Shown: piece by piece, positions 6,173-9,427 of the stretch
How the letters are laid out: each line of letters begins with the position of its first letter
Position numbering within the stretch: position 1 is the first letter of the stretch
Assembly: GCA_003153055.1 (NCBI GenBank)
Contig: PMBV01000028.1
Span: forward strand, 1 to 9,427
DNA length: 9,427 bases
Origin: Myxococcales bacterium
GTDB taxonomy: Bacteria; Myxococcota; Myxococcia; Myxococcales; Myxococcaceae
Direction of reading: 5' to 3'
Position numbers and translations under genes: made by a program
The notes under the pieces: model-generated
What the model was told of the DNA's origin: nothing
What the model saw: only the letters and a program-made list of their open reading frames with translations
Database searches by the model: none

Positions 6173-7258
6173 ATGAAGAAGCTCGGGGTGCTGACCAGCG
6201 GGGGTGACTCCCCAGGAATGAACGCGGCGATTCGCGCCGTCGCCAAGCTGGCCGCGGCCAAGGGGGTACCGGTGGCTGGGGTCATCGACGGCTACGACGG
6301 CCTCATCGATGGGCAGTACCGCGAGCTGACGCGCTTCAAGGCCGACGGCACGGTGGTGGTGGACCTCGAGGTCGACTCGGCGGGCGGTCAGGGCGGCACC
6401 TTCTTGGGCTCGGCGCGCTCCCCCCGGTTCCGGGAGCGACCCGGGCGGGCTCAGGCGTTCCAGTCGATGACCAAGGCGGGCATCGACGGCCTCGTCGTCA
6501 TCGGAGGCAACGGCTCGCTCACCGGCGCCCACCTCTTCGCCCAGGAGCAAGGCGTTCGGGTCATCGGCATCCCCGGGTCCATCGACAACGACATCGGCTG
6601 CACGGCGACGGCGCTGGGAGTCGACACCGCCCTCAACACCATCGTGCACGCCTGCGACAACATCTCGGACACCGCCCGGGCCCACCGGCGCGCCTTCGTG
6701 GTCGAGGTGATGGGCCGCGACTGCGGCTACCTCGCCATGGCCAGCGCCATCGCCATGGCGGCCGACGCCGTGCTCATCCGCGAATCGGGCAAGTCCGAAG
6801 ACCAGCTGGTCGACGACATCCGCCAAGTCATCTTGAGCGGCTTCGCGCGCGGCAAGCGCCGCATCCTCATCATCAAGGCCGAAGGCGTCACCGCGCCGTG
6901 CACCAAGCTGGTGCGCATGACGGAGGACCGGATGAAGCAGGAACTGCCCACCCTCGAGATCCGCGCCACCGTGCTCGGTCACGTGGTGCGCGGCGGCAAT
7001 CCCAGCTACCAGGACCGTGCGGTCGCAGGCCGGCTCGGCTTCGGCGCGCTCAACTCGCTGCTCAAGGGCGCGACCGACGAGATGGTGGGGTGGCTGCCTC
7101 CCGTCACCGGCGGTACGCCCACCGTGGACAGTTCGGTGGTTCGCTTCAGCCTCGAGCGCGTGCTCGAGGAGACGCGCGCCCTCATCGATGGCAGTTCTCC
7201 CGTCACCAAGCGTCGCGTGGCCCTGATGACCCAGGCCTCCGGCGTGCTCGCACTCTGA
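6173..7258 (+). CDS. pfkA: ATP-dependent 6-phosphofructokinase
   Basis: A 361-residue cytosolic glycolytic enzyme that phosphorylates fructose 6-phosphate to fructose 1,6-bisphosphate. Motifs in order: GGDSPGMNAAIR (10-21), GGTFLGSARS (74-83), GGNGSLTGA (111-119), PGSIDND (134-140, catalytic Asp138), EVMGRDCG (178-185), KAEG (235-238) and LGHVVRGGNPSYQDR (268-282). Gly114 and Gly135 stand where E. coli has Gly104/Gly124 and pyrophosphate-dependent enzymes have Asp/Lys, which points to ATP as phosphoryl donor. The Asp103 equivalent is Asn113. Length is slightly above the 320-residue E. coli enzyme. ATG 6173 was chosen: AGGAAGG (6159-6165) lies 7 nt upstream and MKKLGVLTSGGDSPG is the canonical beginning; an in-frame GTG at 6143 would add ten unsupported residues. 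A lipoprotein gene follows after 9 bp, so co-transcription is likely. In Myxococcus xanthus a phosphofructokinase gene is paired with the kinase gene pkn4; no kinase gene is next to this one. Confidence 0.95.
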   Translation: MKKLGVLTSGGDSPGMNAAIRAVAKLAAAKGVPVAGVIDGYDGLIDGQYRELTRFKADGTVVVDLEVDSAGGQGGTFLGSARSPRFRERPGRAQAFQSMTKAGIDGLVVIGGNGSLTGAHLFAQEQGVRVIGIPGSIDNDIGCTATALGVDTALNTIVHACDNISDTARAHRRAFVVEVMGRDCGYLAMASAIAMAADAVLIRESGKSEDQLVDDIRQVILSGFARGKRRILIIKAEGVTAPCTKLVRMTEDRMKQELPTLEIRATVLGHVVRGGNPSYQDRAVAGRLGFGALNSLLKGATDEMVGWLPPVTGGTPTVDSSVVRFSLERVLEETRALIDGSSPVTKRRVALMTQASGVLAL

Positions 7259-7267
7259 AAGAATCCC

Positions 7268-7720
7268 ATGCGCACACTCCTGATCCTCTCCGTCCTCGCT
7301 CTCTCCGCCTGCGCGCCTGACTACGTGCCGGGCACCTACGACTTCACCCTCACCGGCACGGACACCGAGACCGCGCCGCGCTCGCAGACGACCACGCCCG
7401 CGGGCGGCGGCACCATGGCCATCACCGTGGGCAAGAAGGTCGACTACCTGATCACCATCGCGCAGACCGACGCCACCCCCTGCGTGCTGGAGGCCGATCG
7501 CAACGACAAGGGCGACGCCGTCAACATCACCGCCGCGCAGAAGTGCACCTTCGTGTACTCGGGCGGAACGGTCACCGCGACCATCAACACCGGTACGGTG
7601 AGCGTCAGCGACAAGAGCGAGACGGCCACGCTGAACGTCTCGTACAGCTACGCGGGCACCATCATCGGCATCAACTTCGCCGGCACCGGCACGCGCACGT
7701 ACGCCGGGCCCCGTCGATGA
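7268..7720 (+). CDS. Small putative outer-membrane lipoprotein, function unknown
   Basis: A 150-residue protein. It has Arg2, a hydrophobic core and a lipobox L-S-A-C at 12-15, so Cys15 would be lipidated after signal peptidase II cleavage. Ala16 at +2 is no inner-membrane retention signal, favouring the outer membrane. The mature part is rich in Thr, Gly and Val with alternating patterns (KVDYLITIAQTD, GTVTATINTGTVSVS, TLNVSYSYAGT), suggesting an all-beta fold. Cys72 and Cys93 may form a disulfide. I do not recognise a named family. It starts 9 bp after the phosphofructokinase stop, with only a weak purine stretch (AAAGAA) as ribosome binding site, so translation may be coupled. It overlaps the next gene by an ATGA at 7717-7720. 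A functional link with glycolysis is not evident; the grouping may just reflect co-transcription. Confidence 0.78.
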   Translation: MRTLLILSVLALSACAPDYVPGTYDFTLTGTDTETAPRSQTTTPAGGGTMAITVGKKVDYLITIAQTDATPCVLEADRNDKGDAVNITAAQKCTFVYSGGTVTATINTGTVSVSDKSETATLNVSYSYAGTIIGINFAGTGTRTYAGPRR

Positions 7721-8337
7721 GCGAGTACATGGTGGTGTGCGGGCAGATCCACGTCGACAAGGCGGGCTGGAAGGCCGCGCTCAAGCACGACCTGAGGCTG
7801 CCGGTCACCGACTACAGCGAAGAGGGCGAGGGCTCGGACGCGATCTTCGCCACCACCGTCGAGGAGTTGTTCACGGTCGCCGAGAGCGGCGACGAGTGGT
7901 TCGACGCGCTCCAGCGAAAGTGGACGCTCAACGAGTACGACGCGAAGGCGAAGGTGTGGCGCTTCAGCGTGCCGCTGCACGACGATCTCTGGGCGGATCT
8001 CGAGGGGCGCGGCGCGATGCCCTCTTCGTTGCTCGAGTTGCTCCAGAAGACGACGAAGGGTGAAACCGACCTGCTGGTCCTCTTCTGGGATGTCGCCGAG
8101 AAGATCAGTGAAGCCTTCCGCATCGGAGCGGAGTCCGGAGTGTCGAAGGTTGCCCTGGGCTCCCTCCATCCGGCCGCGGTGAAGAAGCTGGTGAAGGGCG
8201 AGCTCTCAGCGGGGCTCGCCGCGCTCGGTCAGGCCCCCACGGTAGCTCCGGTCCAGGCGCCCCTGGTGAAGACGGCTGCTGCCGTCCCGAAGAAGATCGC
8301 CGCGAAGAAGAAGGCTCCGGCGAAGAAGCCTCGCTGA
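7717..8337 (+). CDS. Unknown protein with histone-like Lys/Ala/Pro C-terminal tail
   Basis: A 206-residue protein whose ATG overlaps the previous stop codon (ATGA), a clear sign of translational coupling. Residues 1-170 form an acidic-to-neutral globular region with no signal peptide. Aromatic-rich segments such as SGDEWFDALQRKWTLNEYD (57-75) and KVWRFSVPLHDDLWADLE (79-96) are seen; I do not recognise the fold. From about 171 the protein becomes disordered (Pro/Val/Ala) and ends in a strongly basic tail, VPKKIAAKKKAPAKKPR (190-206). This tail resembles those of H1-type histones and of some bacterial HU variants, which bind nucleic acid. Nucleic-acid binding is therefore possible but is inferred from composition alone. 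It is the last gene of the pfkA group; a large hairpin begins 17 bp after its stop codon. Confidence 0.75.
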   Translation: MSEYMVVCGQIHVDKAGWKAALKHDLRLPVTDYSEEGEGSDAIFATTVEELFTVAESGDEWFDALQRKWTLNEYDAKAKVWRFSVPLHDDLWADLEGRGAMPSSLLELLQKTTKGETDLLVLFWDVAEKISEAFRIGAESGVSKVALGSLHPAAVKKLVKGELSAGLAALGQAPTVAPVQAPLVKTAAAVPKKIAAKKKAPAKKPR

Positions 8338-8354
8338 CGACGCCCCGGCGCGGC

Positions 8355-8417
8355 CGAACATGAAGCCCGGTTGCGTCGAGGCATCGTGCCACGACGTAAC
8401 CTTTGGCTTCGTGTTCG
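8355..8417 (+). repeat. 63-nt imperfect inverted repeat / long hairpin downstream of the pfkA operon
   Basis: Three stacked stems. Outer 13 pairs: CGAACATGAAGCC (8355-8367) with GGCTTCGTGTTCG (8405-8417). A 1x3 internal loop follows (C8368 against TTT 8402-8404). Middle 10 pairs: GGTTGCGTCG (8369-8378) with CGACGTAACC (8392-8401). Then an A-A mismatch (8379/8391) and an inner GGCA/TGCC stem closed by a TCG loop. Of 27 pairs, two are G-U when read as plus-strand RNA. It could be an operon-end structure, a REP-like palindromic element or part of a small RNA. There is no U-tract directly after it. Confidence 0.8.
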
Positions 8418-8475
8418 CAGACCTCGAGCCGGTCTCGCAGGTCTCTGTCGAAGGCGAGTCACCTGAGCGACAAGC

Positions 8476-8487
8476 GTGACGTGTCAC
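8476..8487. repeat. Short palindrome GTGAC-GT-GTCAC
   Basis: A perfect 5-bp dyad with a 2-bp spacer inside the gene-free stretch 8338-8542. It could be a protein-binding site, but the position between converging gene ends argues against a promoter operator. Confidence 0.3.
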
Positions 8488-8488
8488 A

Positions 8489-8538
8489 GGGCTGCTGGGC
8501 CGAGCAAAGGGTGGGCGTCGTTCTCGGCCAGCCCACCC
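8489..8538. terminator. Alternative hairpins between convergent gene ends, possible bidirectional terminator
   Basis: Two mutually exclusive folds share the same right arm. Fold A pairs GGGCTG (8489-8494) and GCCGAG (8499-8504) with CTCGGC and CAGCCC (8523-8534), leaving a 4-nt bulge and an 18-nt loop. Fold B pairs GGGTGGGC (8509-8516) with GCCCACCC (8531-8538) across a 14-nt loop. It lies directly before the stop codon of the minus-strand gene (8543-8545). No U-tract is present on either strand. Confidence 0.4.
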
Positions 8539-8542
8539 GTCC

Positions 8543-9310
8543 TCAGCTGTCGAGCTCGTCGCTCCAACTCCCGCTTTCCCAGGGAGCGGGCGCGCCGCAC
8601 TCCCGGCACCGGCGCTCTTTCGCGACGCGGAGTTTCGGGAGGTCCTGTGCCCCCCGCAGCCGGGCGGCTTCGAAGAAGTACTTCAGGTCGACCCGGTCCG
8701 CCTGTGCCCGAACCTCTTCACCCAGCTCCACCCGCGTGAGGGCAGGACCATCGTCGATCCAGTGAATCGCGTGCGCCGCTCCCCAGCCGCCCAGTTGGTC
8801 GAGCCGCAGCACGCTGCCCGTCCAGGTGAAGCGGCAGTTTCCGACCTCGACGGTCACGCTACCCAGCGCGCGCACGAAGGGCTCGTCCCAGAAAAGGTCC
8901 GAGGCTTCGCAGGGACCGACGACCTCGAGCGAGGTGATCGCCGGGAACGCGTTCCGAATGGCAGCGATCGAACCACCCTCGACGGACAGCCGGTTGATCC
9001 GTGGGCACGGCACTTCCGGCATCAGCTTCGCCGAGAGTCCCTTGACCGTGTGAAGCGCGGGCAGGGCCCCCAGGAAGCTCCCCATCTTGCCGATGAACCA
9101 CGGCGTCTTCTGCCACTCGAGGTCCAGCACCTCGAGGGTGGCCCAGCGCGGGTGCTCGAGGCACACCGGGAACGCCGCGGCCCGAAAGCGCAGGCTCGCG
9201 CTGACCAGCACCCGCTCCCGAAACCGCTCTCCGGACAGCACTTCCGCCAGGGGCCCGAGCAGCCGTTGCCGTCGAGCCTTCTCCGATTCCTTCATCATCA
9301 TTTCCGTCAC
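8543..9310 (-). CDS. LRR-like protein with C-terminal CxxC, myxobacterial accessory type
   Basis: A 255-residue protein with no signal peptide or membrane segment. After a basic N-terminal helix (about 5-35) the sequence has irregular leucine-rich-repeat-like units of about 22-25 residues: PRWATLEVLDLEW (54-66), PALHTVKGLSAKL (84-96), PCPRINRLSVEGG (101-113) and FPAITSLEVVGPC (122-134). The style resembles proteins that in myxobacteria often carry an N-terminal TIGR02996 domain, but that domain is not seen here. The C-terminus bears CRECGAPAPW (235-244), half of a zinc-ribbon. The start is GTG 9310, because AAGGAGG (9317-9323) lies exactly 6 nt upstream; three ATGs at 9293-9301 and an upstream in-frame ATG at 9403 are less likely. 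Function is unknown; a protein-binding role is inferred from the repeats. Confidence 0.75.
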   Translation of the reverse strand: MTEMMMKESEKARRQRLLGPLAEVLSGERFRERVLVSASLRFRAAAFPVCLEHPRWATLEVLDLEWQKTPWFIGKMGSFLGALPALHTVKGLSAKLMPEVPCPRINRLSVEGGSIAAIRNAFPAITSLEVVGPCEASDLFWDEPFVRALGSVTVEVGNCRFTWTGSVLRLDQLGGWGAAHAIHWIDDGPALTRVELGEEVRAQADRVDLKYFFEAARLRGAQDLPKLRVAKERRCRECGAPAPWESGSWSDELDS

Positions 9311-9311
9311 G

Positions 9312-9358
9312 CCCTGCCTCCTTGTGAGTTGAACGACGCCCACAGGGTACAGGCAGGG
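9312..9358 (-). promoter_or_regulatory. Inverted repeat that could mask the ribosome binding site of the 9310 gene
   Basis: AGGCAGGG (9351-9358) and CCCTGCCT (9312-9319) are perfect complements. In a minus-strand transcript the downstream arm contains the last three bases of the Shine-Dalgarno AAGGAGG and the spacer up to 2 nt before GTG 9310, so pairing would hide the initiation site. The 31-nt loop makes the stem only moderately stable. Confidence 0.35.
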
Positions 9359-9390
9359 TCTGACACCTACGCCGCGCGCCCGAGGTGATC

Positions 9391-9396
9391 TAGGCT
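9391..9396 (+). promoter_or_regulatory. Candidate -10 element before the 9402 gene (leaderless)
   Basis: TAGGCT lies 5 nt before ATG 9402, the same hexamer seen before the kinase start. No Shine-Dalgarno sequence is visible upstream of this ATG, which favours a leaderless transcript. A -35 box is not evident. Confidence 0.4.
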
Positions 9397-9401
9397 GCGC
9401 C

Positions 9402-9427
9402 ATGCCTTCGAAGATCGAACGGGAAGC
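9402..9427 (+). CDS. Start of an unidentified gene, cut by the window edge
   Basis: ATG 9402 opens a frame reading M-P-S-K-I-E-R-E and running off the right edge. Eight complete codons are too few to name the product. Support comes from the promoter-like TAGGCT just upstream and from the divergent arrangement with the minus-strand gene starting at 9310, which leaves a 91-bp intergenic region. Confidence 0.45.

Noticed and set aside
8355..8417. Retron msr-msd region, suggested by the long hairpin in a myxobacterium
   Set aside because: No reverse transcriptase is encoded in the window. The next gene downstream is an unrelated minus-strand protein, and I did not find the paired a1/a2 repeats flanking such a unit.
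8403..8765. Plus-strand open frame spanning the convergent gap into the LRR-like gene
   Set aside because: Ser/Arg-rich product with no start signal, overlapping a well supported minus-strand gene.
1..9427. CRISPR array, tRNA/rRNA genes, insertion sequences, prophage or defence cassette
   Set aside because: I saw no regularly spaced repeats, no cloverleaf-type sequence, no transposase or integrase motifs and no nuclease/helicase/toxin signature. The only candidates for dispersed repeats are the palindromic structures listed.

Overview
The window looks like chromosomal DNA of a myxobacterium (Myxococcota). It is strongly GC-rich: a sampled 60-base row in the kinase gene is 78% G+C. It carries a soluble hybrid histidine kinase, a PEGA-domain envelope protein, a DUF481 outer-membrane protein and an LRR-like protein of a kind common in that phylum. 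The taxonomic call is an inference from gene content and composition; no rRNA or other marker is present.

Layout, left to right. (1) The C-terminal part of a GH127-type beta-L-arabinofuranosidase enters from the left edge (1-885, +) in noticeably less GC-rich DNA. (2) It ends tail-to-tail, 3 bp from a hybrid sensor kinase (889-2844, -). (3) Divergent from the kinase is a small SAM-dependent methyltransferase of the ETFB-lysine-methyltransferase type (2957-3655, +). Its 3' end overlaps by 23 bp a DUF6197-like gene on the opposite strand (3633-4034, -). (4) Divergent from that, across an 18-bp near-perfect palindrome, is a YkgJ-type cysteine-cluster protein (4162-4524, +), which ends 3 bp from an exported PEGA-domain protein (4528-5061, -). 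(5) Across a 107-bp divergent spacer lies a DUF481 beta-barrel protein with an alanine-rich heptad N-terminus (5169-6101, +). (6) A hairpin and a short spacer lead to a probable three-gene operon: ATP-dependent 6-phosphofructokinase (6173-7258), a small lipoprotein (7268-7720) and an unknown protein with a histone-like Lys/Ala/Pro tail (7717-8337). (7) A 205-bp gene-free but highly structured stretch follows (8338-8542), including a 63-nt hairpin of 27 pairs. (8) Facing back is an LRR-like protein with a C-terminal CxxC (8543-9310, -), and divergent from it the first nine codons of another gene (9402 onward, +).

The genes do not form one pathway. Apart from the phosphofructokinase operon they are single genes packed head-to-head and tail-to-tail, and several appear to have leaderless or near-leaderless starts. 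I found no tRNA, rRNA, transposase, integrase, CRISPR array or recognisable defence cassette. The least explained part of the window is the structured DNA at 8355-8538, followed by the palindrome at 4104-4121.
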